Positions 28,247 through 37,118 of a stretch of 64,000 nucleotides of DNA are shown piece by piece. How positions within the stretch are numbered: position 1 is the stretch's first letter; each line of letters begins with the position of its first letter. Under the pieces are notes generated by a model. It made no database searches, was not told the origin of the DNA, and was given only the letters and a program-made list of their open reading frames with translations. This DNA is from PoT sp049331405. Lineage in GTDB: Bacteria; Planctomycetota; Planctomycetia; Isosphaerales; Isosphaeraceae. Location of the stretch: assembly GCF_049331405.1 (NCBI RefSeq), contig NZ_CP186274.1, forward strand, positions 5,332,001 through 5,396,000. The letters are read 5' to 3'. The translations under genes and the position numbers were made by a program.

Positions 28247-29581
28247 TCATCGAGGGCGACTCCCCTGCTCCTTCGGTGGCGAATCCGCCACGCCGCCATT
28301 CTCGGCCGCGGGGATATCCGGCTTCTTCGCCTCGCCGGCCTTCGCCTCGGCGTTCGCTTCGTCCTTCCTAATCGCGAAGATCAGGGCCTGCTCCATCTCG
28401 TCGGGCTTGAAGCCGAAGGGCCCTCGACCGCTCTTGTACGCCACCTTGCCCTGGCCGTCGATGACGTAGAGCCGGCTGGGCATCCCGCTGTAGCGAGCAC
28501 CCACCTCGTCGTCAATCGTATCCACGAGCATCGGCATCCCCAGCCCGAGCGCCTTGCTGCACGTCTGGGCGACGGAGACGCGCTCGTCGTAGCTGGTCGG
28601 CTGCCGCAGGGCGACGCCCACGCGGTCGTTGCTCTCCATGTGCCAGCCGTCGGTCGGATGGGCCTCGCGGACGTAGACCATGAGGAACGTCGCGCGATCC
28701 TTGTACCGCTTGAAGACCTTCTCGACGTTCCCGGCCTGGCTGCGGAAGGGGCCGCAGGTGAAGTTTCCGAAGACGAGCACGACCGGCTTCGGGCCGACCT
28801 CCTTCGAAAGGGTCTTCTCAGAGCTGCCGTCGACCGTCTTCAGGGTGAAGTCGGGGGCCGACTCATTGAGCGCCGGCCCCGGCTGGAGCGAGCCGATCTC
28901 CTGGCGGAAGAGGCCCTTCACGAGGGTCGAGGGGGTCGGGCCCGACGACACCGAGGGACCGCCCGCCGAGCCGCCCGACGGACGCCTCGGCGGGAAGACG
29001 AACGCCTGCTGGAAGTCGGAGAGGGACAGGTAGCCGGTCTCGTCGCCCCCCATCGCCCGGAAGAGGCCATCGAACTCGGCCCGGGTCACCTTGCCGTTGC
29101 CGTCGCGGTCGGTCTTGTAGAAGGTCATCATGCCGAGCGAGGGGGTCAGGGCATGCGCGGAGAAGTCGAAGTCGGCGGGGGTCAGGGAGGCGTCGCGATC
29201 GCGATCCAGCCGAGCGAAATCCTTGTCGGAGCCGCCGAACTCCTGCCGGCTGATCGAGTTGTCGCCGTCGCGATCGAGCTCGGCCGCGACCGACTTCCAG
29301 TTGTACCGGGTCTGGGCGACCGCCTTGCGGAACCAGCCGTCGCCGGGGCCGAGCTGGCTGCCGGAGAGGATGTCGACGAGCATTGCGACCCACTCGGGCT
29401 GATCCGGCCAGACCGCCTCGAGACGATCGAGGGGGCGTGGTTCCCGCTTCGGGCCCGACTGCGGCCCCTGCTGCCCGTAGCTCGCCGAGGTGCCGAACGT
29501 GACCGAGAACAAGGCGGACAGGATCAGGCCGACGCGAAGCGCGCAAAGGCCCTGGCACATTCCCCGCGGACGATGCGGCAT
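28247..29581 (-). CDS. EF-hand protein fused to deiodinase-like thioredoxin-fold domain
   Basis: The 444-residue secreted protein has GGGAGG nine bases before the ATG at 29581. After the signal come three EF-hand loops: DRDGDNSISRQEF (about 103-115), DRDRDASLTPADF (126-138) and DRDGNGKVTRAEF (158-170). From about residue 240 a thioredoxin-fold domain follows with APDFTLKTVDG, VLVFGNFTCGPFRSQ and YVREAHPTDGWHM. The last two match iodothyronine deiodinase signatures (selenocysteine motif and EAHxxDGW), with Cys276 in the Sec position. Known relatives are deiodinase-like or peroxiredoxin-like redox enzymes. Substrate unknown; thyroid-type chemistry is not implied. Confidence 0.85.
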   Translation of the reverse strand: MPHRPRGMCQGLCALRVGLILSALFSVTFGTSASYGQQGPQSGPKREPRPLDRLEAVWPDQPEWVAMLVDILSGSQLGPGDGWFRKAVAQTRYNWKSVAAELDRDGDNSISRQEFGGSDKDFARLDRDRDASLTPADFDFSAHALTPSLGMMTFYKTDRDGNGKVTRAEFDGLFRAMGGDETGYLSLSDFQQAFVFPPRRPSGGSAGGPSVSSGPTPSTLVKGLFRQEIGSLQPGPALNESAPDFTLKTVDGSSEKTLSKEVGPKPVVLVFGNFTCGPFRSQAGNVEKVFKRYKDRATFLMVYVREAHPTDGWHMESNDRVGVALRQPTSYDERVSVAQTCSKALGLGMPMLVDTIDDEVGARYSGMPSRLYVIDGQGKVAYKSGRGPFGFKPDEMEQALIFAIRKDEANAEAKAGEAKKPDIPAAENGGVADSPPKEQGSRPR

Positions 29582-29810
29582 GGCAAACGACCTCCCGAAA
29601 ACCATGACGATGGCGATAAACCCGGCTGTTGAAGAAATGAGCAAGCTCGCCGTCCGCTCGGGAGAGCCGACGTCGAGCCCCCGGTCAAGGTTCCGGCAAG
29701 GGGCCTCGGGACCGCGAACCGCCAGGGATATCCCCCGGGTCTGGACGCTCCCGACGCCCCCCTTGCCCGATCGACCAACCCATCGAATGTCCGGATGCGC
29801 AAGCGTTCGC

Positions 29811-29936
29811 TCAGCGTCCCGACATGAAGATCACCGTCATGGCGACGAGTGATAGCATGACGAAGTTGGCGATCGTCCAGGCCTGTTCGGACGCCTTATC
29901 GATAGCCCTGATGGTCGGGAAAGTTCGGGTCTGCAT
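29811..29936 (-). CDS. Small membrane peptide, 41 residues
   Basis: The frame encodes MQTRTFPTIRAIDKASEQAW followed by a hydrophobic helix (TIANFVMLSLVAMTVIFM) and SGR. GGAGG lies eight bases before the ATG; another in-frame ATG three codons earlier is too close to that site. The amphipathic N-terminus plus a single helix is typical of real membrane microproteins. It lies 229 nt upstream of the EF-hand/deiodinase-like gene on the same strand. No family recognised. Confidence 0.55.
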   Translation of the reverse strand: MQTRTFPTIRAIDKASEQAWTIANFVMLSLVAMTVIFMSGR

Positions 29937-29958
29937 GAGATTCATCCTCCCCATGACC

Positions 29959-29981
29959 GGGCCCTCCAAACGCGAGGGCCC
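29959..29981. other. Hairpin upstream of the 41-residue peptide gene
   Basis: Stem GGGCCCTC (29959-29966) pairs with GAGGGCCC (29974-29981) around a 7-nt loop. There is no T tract on either side. It sits just upstream of the ribosome-binding site of the small gene, so it could be a leader structure rather than a terminator. Confidence 0.4.
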
Positions 29982-30275
29982 GACCTATCGAACCGGAGAA
30001 AGCCCCGTGCGGGTCTCTCTGAGGAAATATCCCGTCAACACGCGATGACTAATGAGAAACATCAACCGTCGGGTCGTTCGAGTCTGGATACCTCGAGTCG
30101 AAGGGGAAGTCCGCATTCGCGCGATCTAAAACCCTTGCGAGGTCAACCATCCGTGCAGGGAGTCTCGGCCCAAAGTTCAGCTCCCGAAGGAGAAGCGACC
30201 GAAACCTGGCACTCATACGTCGAACAGTAAACCAGGCCAGGACGGCCCGTCAGATGATGCTCCACGACTGGAGTA
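29982..30275. other. Intergenic region, no gene recognised
   Basis: Together with the hairpin this makes about 340 nt between two minus-strand genes. Only short frames without ribosome-binding sites are seen. Confidence 0.35.
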
Positions 30276-30740
30276 TCAGGCGGCGAAGAGGGACACCCAC
30301 GGAGGGTGGTCGATGAGGTTGGCGCGGGTCTTGGGTTGAGGGAAATCATCGCCGCGGAGGAGTGCGGCCGATTTGAGGTCGCGCCAGGGCGAGGTCGCTG
30401 GCGAGGAACAACACCAGCGCTCGGCCATGGGGACGGAAGAGGCGACGGGAGGCATGGCGGGCTTGCTCGGCTTCCCGGAGCAAGTTGGCCCATTGCAAGG
30501 CATGTGAGGCGAGGGCAACGACTCTTCCTCGGCCAACCAGCCCTGAACACTGGACGAGAGGGCGGCCGAGAGGAGTTGCTGTTGAGGCTCCGCGAGCCAT
30601 CGTTCCCGTTCGGCGGCCGAGACGGCATGGTTGCCGCAACCGGCCATCGCCTGCGAGGGCGCAATCGGCCCGCTCGAGAGGAGCGTAAGAAACGCCCCCA
30701 CCATCATCAGCGCAGTTCGTTTCGAAGGGATAATCCTCAT
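30276..30740 (-). CDS. Small secreted protein, PCxGPTCS family, copy B
   Basis: The predicted protein has 154 residues. The signal peptide MRIIPSKRTALMMVGAFLTL ends near SQAMAGCGNH. A helical Gln/Ser/Glu region leads to MPCNGPTCSGKPSKPAMPPV, then AERW and a C-terminal tail. It matches the protein at 22755 in AGC...H, PCxGPTCS, the Pro spacing and ERW. A GTG at 30770 in frame is an alternative start. Base composition is less GC-biased at its 5' end than in neighbours. Function unknown. Confidence 0.65.
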   Translation of the reverse strand: MRIIPSKRTALMMVGAFLTLLSSGPIAPSQAMAGCGNHAVSAAERERWLAEPQQQLLSAALSSSVQGWLAEEESLPSPHMPCNGPTCSGKPSKPAMPPVASSVPMAERWCCSSPATSPWRDLKSAALLRGDDFPQPKTRANLIDHPPWVSLFAA

Positions 30741-31939
30741 CGAAGTTCGCTTTACGATGGATCGAGGCACATAGAGAAAGGAGAAGTAAAATCAAGATAC
30801 ACATCAATACGACGCCTGGCTAGAGAGAGAAGGACAAAAAATGTGCCCCGGATCTCTACCCGGCCAAAAAAATCCCGAGGATCGATCCGAGTCCTATTTT
30901 TGCATGCAAGCGTGCATCACAAAGAGGGTGACGAGGGATCATTCGCGGCAAGATCGCCCCGTGCGATCACTTCGGCAACAGTACGACCCACCAATCCCCT
31001 ACAATGCGACCTGACGAAGCCCTTGGACACCACATGAAGCAAATAGTCCTCATTCCATTTCGATCCTCGATCTTGCAAATTTTGAACATCTATTTTTCAT
31101 TTATTTTATCATGATCTATCTCCACCCTTACACACGGGAGCGACCCCAATTCCCTCAAACGAACGCTTCGCGAGGTCGCGATAATCATTTCATATTTGTT
31201 TTACCAATTCTCATTTGCAAGAGACGCTCATTTTGATGAATTCCTGGTAGCCGGTGTTGCCTTCGACACCGTGGCCTTACTCCCCTGCCCCCGCCTTCGG
31301 GCGCAATACGACTCGAATGACACTGTGAGGATGATCCGTTCTCCTACACTCAAGATGGAAATCGAACCCACCAATTGCATCCACGCATCCAATCCAAGCG
31401 AATCGTGGGTCGCGTAGAACTTCACAAATGGATGTACGCACCCATTGACATTATGAAGATCGCCTACTAAGTTTCTAAGGGGCTGAGGCCTCGCAGAAAC
31501 GGATCAGACTGTTTTGGGTCTCAGCGCGGAGGTTTCCGGACGAAAAGCCCGGTTTCGAGGCTTTCGACTCGGAGTCACTTGCAGAGCTGTCAGTCGCCAG
31601 TTGAGTCTGAAATCGCCATCGCATCGACCCTCCTTCCGCGCTCTCCGCGGAATCGATGCCGACCGTAATTCGTGCGCCCTTCGCGGATGAACGCCCGGAC
31701 CGGGCGAGGCGTCCGCGTGCGCCCACCGCCTCTCGCCCCGCAACCATGTTTCCAGCGACATGGCAGGTTCGCCCTACGTCGCCGGGTCGATGACGAGCTG
31801 AGCCCGGGCTCGGCTGCGCCGTCGGGCCGACGCGCCCGGTGTTCGCCAGCCTGCGCATGCCCCACGCCCGCCATCGGTCGAAGACGATGGCACGGGCATT
31901 ACCGTTTCTTCTCGATTTCGAATGCGAAGGAGTCTGCGG
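30741..31939. other. Long gene-free AT-rich region
   Basis: About 1.2 kb with no convincing gene. The part at 30780-31470 is clearly more AT-rich than the rest of the window, with runs such as TTTTTCATTTATTTTATC near 31090. The part from 31480 to 31939 returns to high GC and is the leader of the DUF1559 gene. Frames at 31196-31425 on both strands are short and unsupported. Confidence 0.5.
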
Positions 31940-33007
31940 ATGATGGTCAGACGTCGCGGTTTTACCCTGATCGAGCTGCTGGTGGTGATCGCGATCATCG
32001 CCGTGTTGATCGCCCTCTTGCTCCCCGCGGTGCAGGCGGCTCGCGAGGCCGCGAGGCGGGCCCAGTGCGTGAACAACCTGAAGCAGGTCGGGCTGGCGAT
32101 CCACAACTACATCTCCACCAATGACACGGTCCCGCCCGCCGGTACCCTCGACGTGAACAGCCTCTCGTCCGCCAACGGCGGCTCGATCGCGAACAATACG
32201 AACTTCCAGAACGCGTCGATCCTGCTCCGTCTCCTGCCCAACATCGAGCAGACGGCGGTCTACAACGCCTACAACTTCGGGCAGGGGGACGCCTACACAA
32301 CCCTCGCCGCCGCCAACACGACGGTGATCTCCACCAAGATCAACGCCTTCATCTGCCCCTCGGATGCCAATCAGGGCAACTCGGGCACGATCTTCAACTT
32401 CACCACGGGCACGGTCGGCGTGACCAACTACGCCGTGAACGGCGGGGCCAACCGTTTGAATAACGGCGGCATGACCAACGGCACCGGCTGGTGGATGGGG
32501 CCGACGACGCTCTACGGCCGCCGCGTCACCATGGCCTCGGCCACCGACGGGACGAGCAACACCGCCGCCTTCAGCGAGTGGGTCAAGGGGCAGTCGGGCT
32601 CGAATGGCCTGGGCAAGAACATGGTGTATCCGATGACCGCCCCTCCGGTGAACAACGGCTTCCTGAACGACTACAACCTGTGCAATAACGTGACGAAGAC
32701 GGTGCTCTGGGATTACCGGGGCGAGTACTGGACCGAGCAGGACACCGGCCGCGGCGGCCCGTACTACCACATCATGCCGCCGAACAAGAACTCGTGCGTC
32801 GCCTCCGGCTCGGGCACCGGCGTCACCGCCCTTCCCCCCGGCACCGTCGACTCCTTCATCGGCCCGAGCTCGAACCATTCGGGCGGCGTGAACGTCCTGC
32901 TGCTCGACGGCTCGGTCAAGTTCGTGAAGGACAGCGTCGCCGTCAACATCTGGGTTGCGCTCGGCACCGTCAACGGCGGCGAAGTGATCAGCTCCGACGC
33001 CCTGTAA
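31940..33007 (+). CDS. DUF1559 family protein with type IV pilin-like N-terminus
   Basis: The 355-residue protein starts with a basic leader and the prepilin cleavage motif RRGFTLIELLVVIAIIAVLI, followed by LLLPAVQAAREAARRAQCVN. The C-terminal domain has NHSGGVNVLLLDGSVKFVKD and ends GGEVISSDAL, all typical of DUF1559 (SBP_bac_10). AAGGAG lies seven bases before the ATG at 31940. These proteins are expanded in planctomycetes and are probably processed by a prepilin peptidase and displayed extracytoplasmically. A terminator follows at 33062. Confidence 0.94.
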   Translation: MMVRRRGFTLIELLVVIAIIAVLIALLLPAVQAAREAARRAQCVNNLKQVGLAIHNYISTNDTVPPAGTLDVNSLSSANGGSIANNTNFQNASILLRLLPNIEQTAVYNAYNFGQGDAYTTLAAANTTVISTKINAFICPSDANQGNSGTIFNFTTGTVGVTNYAVNGGANRLNNGGMTNGTGWWMGPTTLYGRRVTMASATDGTSNTAAFSEWVKGQSGSNGLGKNMVYPMTAPPVNNGFLNDYNLCNNVTKTVLWDYRGEYWTEQDTGRGGPYYHIMPPNKNSCVASGSGTGVTALPPGTVDSFIGPSSNHSGGVNVLLLDGSVKFVKDSVAVNIWVALGTVNGGEVISSDAL

Positions 33008-33061
33008 TCGCCGCGAAGCAATCCGAATCCGCAGGTATTGCCTTCCCCCAGTCGGCCAACG

Positions 33062-33102
33062 ACCCGATGCCCTTCGCCCAGGACGAAGGGGCATCGGGTT
33101 TT
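33062..33102 (+). terminator. Rho-independent terminator after the DUF1559 gene
   Basis: ACCCGATGCCCTTCG pairs with CGAAGGGGCATCGGGT with one bulge and a 7-nt loop, followed by TTT. It lies 55 nt after the DUF1559 stop, before a convergent gene. Confidence 0.75.
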
Positions 33103-33145
33103 CCTGCACTCCCGCCTTCTCCGATGTCGAGGCCCAGGCCCCGCC

Positions 33146-33919
33146 TCAACGCGCCGTGTAGCCGCCGTCGACGGGGAGGATCGCCCCCGTGATGAAGCTA
33201 GCCTCGTCGGAGGCCAGGAATGAGACGGCCGACGCGATCTCCTCGGGCCGGCCGATGCGACCGATCGGGTGCCCCGCGACGAGCATCGCCAGGAAGGCCT
33301 CGGGATCTCCCGACATCTCCATCCCTTTCTGCAAGACGGGCGTATCCACCGTCCCCGGGCAGACGCAGTTGACCCGGACCCCTTGCGTGGCAAGTTCGAT
33401 CGCGAGTTGCCGGGTCATCTGCACGACCGCCCCCTTCCCCGGCGCATACGGGGCCTGATGCGTGATGCCGGCCAGCCCGGAGATCGAGCCGTTGATCACC
33501 ACCGAGCCCCCCTTCGGATCCTGGGCGAGCATCTGACGGACGGACTCGCGTGCCGAGATGAAGACACCCTTCGCGTTCACGCCCATGACGAGGTCGTAGT
33601 CCTCGTCCGTCGTCTCGACGAGCGTCCGACTGAAGCCGATGCCCGCGTTGGCAAAGAGGATGTCGAGCCGGCCGAAGCGAGTCACCGCTGTCTCGACCGC
33701 GCGACGGACGTCCTCTGTCTTCGTCACATCCATGACGACCGCGGCGACGGGCCAGCCTTCCTTCTCGAACCGGGCGGCCTCCTTCTCCAGGAGCTCGGCC
33801 TGATTATCGGCGAGGACGACCGAGGCCCCGTCCTTCAAGAAACGCTCGGTGGTCGCCAGGCCGATCCCCGACGCCGCCCCCGTGATCAATGCGACTTTCC
33901 CTTCCAGACGCCCCGGCAT
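33146..33919 (-). CDS. SDR family NAD(P)-dependent oxidoreductase
   Basis: The 257-residue classical short-chain dehydrogenase has TGAASGIGLATTERF as nucleotide-binding TGxxxGxG, ADNQAE with an acidic residue after beta-2 suggesting NAD preference, NAG in FANAGIGFS, a Ser in INGSISG, and catalytic YAPGK. The C-terminal SFITGAILPVDGGYTAR is typical of the FabG-like group. It follows the next SDR gene by 75 nt on the same strand, so the two may form one transcript and act on related substrates, as in sugar or polyol oxidation (inference). Confidence 0.92.
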   Translation of the reverse strand: MPGRLEGKVALITGAASGIGLATTERFLKDGASVVLADNQAELLEKEAARFEKEGWPVAAVVMDVTKTEDVRRAVETAVTRFGRLDILFANAGIGFSRTLVETTDEDYDLVMGVNAKGVFISARESVRQMLAQDPKGGSVVINGSISGLAGITHQAPYAPGKGAVVQMTRQLAIELATQGVRVNCVCPGTVDTPVLQKGMEMSGDPEAFLAMLVAGHPIGRIGRPEEIASAVSFLASDEASFITGAILPVDGGYTAR

Positions 33920-33994
33920 GCGTGCCTCTCCCCTGTTCGTTCGGCGTGTCCCTCCCGGCCGGTCGCCGGTCGGGAAGGTTGACCTCGGGTCGGA

Positions 33995-34792
33995 TCACCA
34001 GTGCATGACGTAGCCGCCATCGACGTTGATCGTCTGCCCGGTGATGTTCTTCGCCCTTGGGGAAGCAAGATACACGGCCATCGCGGCGATGTCTTCGGGC
34101 TCCTGCCAGCGGTCGAGCGGGACGAGCTTGCGGATCTTGTCCGCCGCCCAGTCGTCATACCCCTGGATCTCGCCTTCTATCTGCCGCGAGGCCCACGTCT
34201 CATACACCGCGCGGTTGAGCGCCGTCTTCACCATTCCCGGGCAGAGCGAATTGACCCGCACGCCGAACGGGGCCAGGTCCTTCGCCGCGCACTGGGCGAA
34301 GTTGATCAGCCCGGCCTTGGACGCGCTATAGGGCGGATCCGTCTGCGAGCCGATCTGCCCCGCGACCGACGCCAGGAACAATAACGTGCCGTTCCCGGCC
34401 TCGGCCATGCCCGGGGCGAACGCGTGCGCCACATTCGCCGCGCCCACCAGGTTCACCCGCAGGACCCTGTCCCAGTCTCCCGGCTCGAGTTTCCAGAACG
34501 GGAACCCAAGCTTCCCCGACCCCACCGCCGCCGCGAAGACGACGTGGTCGCAACGCCCAAACCGCTCGATCACGTCCTTCGCCACCGAGCGCATCGCGTC
34601 GTAATCGGTCACGTCGGCCGAGACGCCCCGACCCGCGTTACCCAAGGCCTCGCCGATGGTGGGAGCCTCCGGGTCGCGGTCCACGACGACGACGCGTGCC
34701 CCCTCGGCCGCGAAGGCCGACGCGATCGCATGCCCGAGCCCTCTCGCACCACCCACCACGACGGCCACGTCATCCCCGAGTTGCAGGTCCAT
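33995..34792 (-). CDS. SDR family NAD(P)-dependent oxidoreductase
   Basis: The 265-residue protein has VGGARGLGHAIASAF as the nucleotide-binding loop (GGxxxLG variant of TGxxxGIG), an Asp after beta-2 (VVDRDPE), a Ser in LASVAGQ and YSASK as catalytic motif. The usual NAG motif reads FAAAVG, so the structural Asn is replaced. The C-terminus KNITGQTINVDGGYVMHW is family-typical. It is the first gene of the two-SDR unit. Confidence 0.92.
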   Translation of the reverse strand: MDLQLGDDVAVVVGGARGLGHAIASAFAAEGARVVVVDRDPEAPTIGEALGNAGRGVSADVTDYDAMRSVAKDVIERFGRCDHVVFAAAVGSGKLGFPFWKLEPGDWDRVLRVNLVGAANVAHAFAPGMAEAGNGTLLFLASVAGQIGSQTDPPYSASKAGLINFAQCAAKDLAPFGVRVNSLCPGMVKTALNRAVYETWASRQIEGEIQGYDDWAADKIRKLVPLDRWQEPEDIAAMAVYLASPRAKNITGQTINVDGGYVMHW

Positions 34793-35257
34793 CAGTTCAA
34801 GTCTCTCCCGAACAAATGCGGCATCCCGACCCGAGTCACCGACAGGCTACCAGGATTATCCCCACGAGGCGCGAGCCCTCCGCATACTTCATTTCATCGC
34901 GCGGCCCGGCGGATCGCATCACACGTGGATCCAATTAGCGATAAGCAGCCTGAGGCAGGCAGCCGCTCCTCTACTCCAAGCGTCATCACAACAAGGTCTT
35001 TGCCCAGCAACGTAAACTATTCGAGACCGATCGCACCGAACCACGTAAACACAGCGTAGGCCAACTTAAGAGCCGCAAACCTAAGCGTCCCGAGAGCCTA
35101 GTGAGGGATCCAACGCAAACGGGGCGATGCTGGCGGTCGTGCCAGGGCGGTGGTACAAACCCGGAATCCATTCTTTGCGCGTGGTTCATTCACTCAGAAC
35201 GCACAACCAGTCCTCGACGATCCAATGACGTCGAGGACATTCCGAGAGCAACTTCCC
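34793..35257. other. Intergenic region between divergent genes
   Basis: About 465 nt without a convincing gene. It should hold promoters for the SDR pair (minus) and the PIG-L gene (plus). No clear -35/-10 pair was found. Confidence 0.4.
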
Positions 35258-36019
35258 ATGAAGTCGATCTCACGTCGCGATCTGCTGGGGAGTTCACTGG
35301 CCGCGGCAACGCTGGCCACCGGCACCTCTGCAGCCGAGGAACCCGCCGCGCCGAGGCCGAATCCCAGGTCCAAGGTGATCGTCACCGGCGGACACCCGGG
35401 CGATCCCGAGTACGGCTGCGGCGGCACCATCGCCCGGTATGCGGCGCTCGGCCACGACGTGGCCTTGCTCTATTTGAATCGGGGCGAGGCCCCCAACACG
35501 CCCGGCGATGATGGGGCCTCCCGCGTCGCCGAGGCCGAAAAAGCCTGCGGGGTCTTGAAGGCTCGCCCCCTCTTCGCCGGCCAGCGCGACGGCGACGCCG
35601 TGGTTGATAAGGCCCATTACGAGGCCTTCCGCAAGATCCTCGAGGCCGAGCGCCCCGACGTCGTCTTCACCCACTGGCCGATCGACAGCCACGCCGACCA
35701 TCGCGCCATCTCGATGCTCGTCTACGACGCCTGGCTCCGCCTGAAGAAGCCGTTCGCCCTCTACTACTACGAGGTCTCCAACGGCGAGGACACCTTGCAG
35801 TTCACCCCCACCCACTACGTCGACATCAGCGAGACCGAGGCCCTCAAACGCTCGGCTTGTTACGCCCACGCAAGCCAGACCCCCGACCGCTACTATGCGC
35901 TCCAGGAGCTCGTGACCCGGATGCGCGGGATCGAGAGCGGCCATCGCCACGCCGAGGGCTACATCCGCCACGTCCAAAGCCCCGACTTCGCCCTGCCACT
36001 CAACCCGGCTCGCGCCTGA
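35258..36019 (+). CDS. Exported PIG-L family protein with HPGD variant motif
   Basis: The 253-residue protein has a Tat signal (MKSISRRDLLGSSLAAATLA). The PIG-L/LmbE fold follows with GGHPGDPEYGCGGTIARYAA where the family has AHPDDE. H46 and D49 keep the zinc-ligand positions, but the catalytic-base Asp is Gly48. SHADHRAIS supplies the third zinc His. Known relatives are N-acetylglucosaminyl deacetylases such as MshB and BshB. The start was chosen at the Tat signal; the frame is open upstream to 35150. The gene stands alone and has a strong terminator. Confidence 0.88.
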   Translation: MKSISRRDLLGSSLAAATLATGTSAAEEPAAPRPNPRSKVIVTGGHPGDPEYGCGGTIARYAALGHDVALLYLNRGEAPNTPGDDGASRVAEAEKACGVLKARPLFAGQRDGDAVVDKAHYEAFRKILEAERPDVVFTHWPIDSHADHRAISMLVYDAWLRLKKPFALYYYEVSNGEDTLQFTPTHYVDISETEALKRSACYAHASQTPDRYYALQELVTRMRGIESGHRHAEGYIRHVQSPDFALPLNPARA

Positions 36020-36034
36020 AAAGTCCGAAGCGAC

Positions 36035-36070
36035 GATGGCCCCGGAGTTATCTCCGGGGCCATCGCTTTT
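36035..36070 (+). terminator. Strong rho-independent terminator after PIG-L gene
   Basis: A perfect 13-bp stem (36035-36047 with 36052-36064) encloses loop TTAT and is followed by GCTTTT. It lies between convergent PIG-L and egtD genes and may serve both. Confidence 0.9.
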
Positions 36071-36092
36071 CCTTGTCCCTGCGTGCCGAGGC

Positions 36093-37118
36093 TCAGCCGA
36101 CGACAGGGCGCCAGCGCTGAACCTGGAACCAGCCTTTGGGGTCGGACCACGTCGCCTCCTCGACGAAGCCGGCAACGCTCGCGAGGCCCTGGAGACGTTC
36201 CTGCGTGTACTTGTGCGAGTTCTCCGTGTGGATCGTCTCCCCCTCGCGGAAGGACACCTTCAGGCCAGCCTCGCGGATCTGGACGACCTGATCCTTGAGG
36301 CTCACGAGTTGCATCTCGACGCGTCCCATCTCCGGCCGATAGACGGCCCGGTGGCGGAATTGGTCCAGAGCGAAATTGGCCTTCAACTCGCGGTTGATCC
36401 GGGCGAGGAGGTTGAGGTTGAACGCCGCGGTCACCCCCGCGGCGTCGTCGTAGGCCGCTTCCAGGACCGCCGCGTCCTTGGCGAGGTCGGTCCCCAAAAG
36501 CAGGCGGTCGTCCGGGGCCATGGCGAAGGCGAGCTGGCGGAGAAGTTCGGTAGCCTGAGCCTCGTCGTAGTTCCCCAGGCTCGAGCCGAGGAAGACCCAA
36601 AGCTTGGGCCCGGCAACACTCTCGGCGATCTCGCCCAGCACGTCCTGATAGCTCGAGACGTATCCGGACACGCGCAGGTTAGAGAAGTGACGGACGAGGG
36701 AGTGGGCCGACTCCACGAGGGCGGAATGCGAGACGTCGATCGGCAGGTAATGCAAGCGGCCGTAACGTCGCAGGGCGGCCGCAATCAGTCGACGCGTCTT
36801 CGAGGCGCTCCCGCTGCCGAGCTCGACCATGGCGGGGGCCATTTCTCGGTCCCAACCAGCCACCATGGCGTCGGCGTGCTCGTGGAGGATCGCGTCCTCG
36901 GCGCGGGTCAGGTAGTACTCGGGCAGGGCGCAGATTTCCTCGAAGAGTTGCGACCCCTTCTCGTCGTAGAAGTACGTCCAGGGCAGAGACTTATGGGCGG
37001 ACTCGAGCCCCTGGCGGACGGCCTGGATGAAGGGGGCATTCCCGGAGTCGGCGGGGCCCAGACGGTCTACGATCGTCAGGCCCTGGGGTCGGGACTCTTT
37101 CGCGGCGTCGATGATCAA
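36093..37118 (-). CDS. egtD: L-histidine N(alpha)-methyltransferase
   Basis: The 341-residue SAM-dependent methyltransferase has the EgtD signatures WTYFYDEKGSQLFEEICALP, EYYLTRAED and MVELGSGSASKTRRLI, then FLGSSLGNYD. The C-terminal IHTENSHKYT matches the substrate-binding end of the family. Known reaction: three methylations of histidine to hercynine, the first step of ergothioneine synthesis. The start appears to be TTG at 37118 with GAGG six bases upstream. No EgtB-type sulfoxide synthase is adjacent in this window, although egtB and egtD are often together. Confidence 0.9.
   Translation of the reverse strand: MIIDAAKESRPQGLTIVDRLGPADSGNAPFIQAVRQGLESAHKSLPWTYFYDEKGSQLFEEICALPEYYLTRAEDAILHEHADAMVAGWDREMAPAMVELGSGSASKTRRLIAAALRRYGRLHYLPIDVSHSALVESAHSLVRHFSNLRVSGYVSSYQDVLGEIAESVAGPKLWVFLGSSLGNYDEAQATELLRQLAFAMAPDDRLLLGTDLAKDAAVLEAAYDDAAGVTAAFNLNLLARINRELKANFALDQFRHRAVYRPEMGRVEMQLVSLKDQVVQIREAGLKVSFREGETIHTENSHKYTQERLQGLASVAGFVEEATWSDPKGWFQVQRWRPVVG

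Noticed and set aside
31196..31425. Overlapping 65-73-codon frames on both strands in the AT-rich region
   Set aside because: No ribosome-binding site or recognisable family; both strands are open over the same stretch, so chance is likely.
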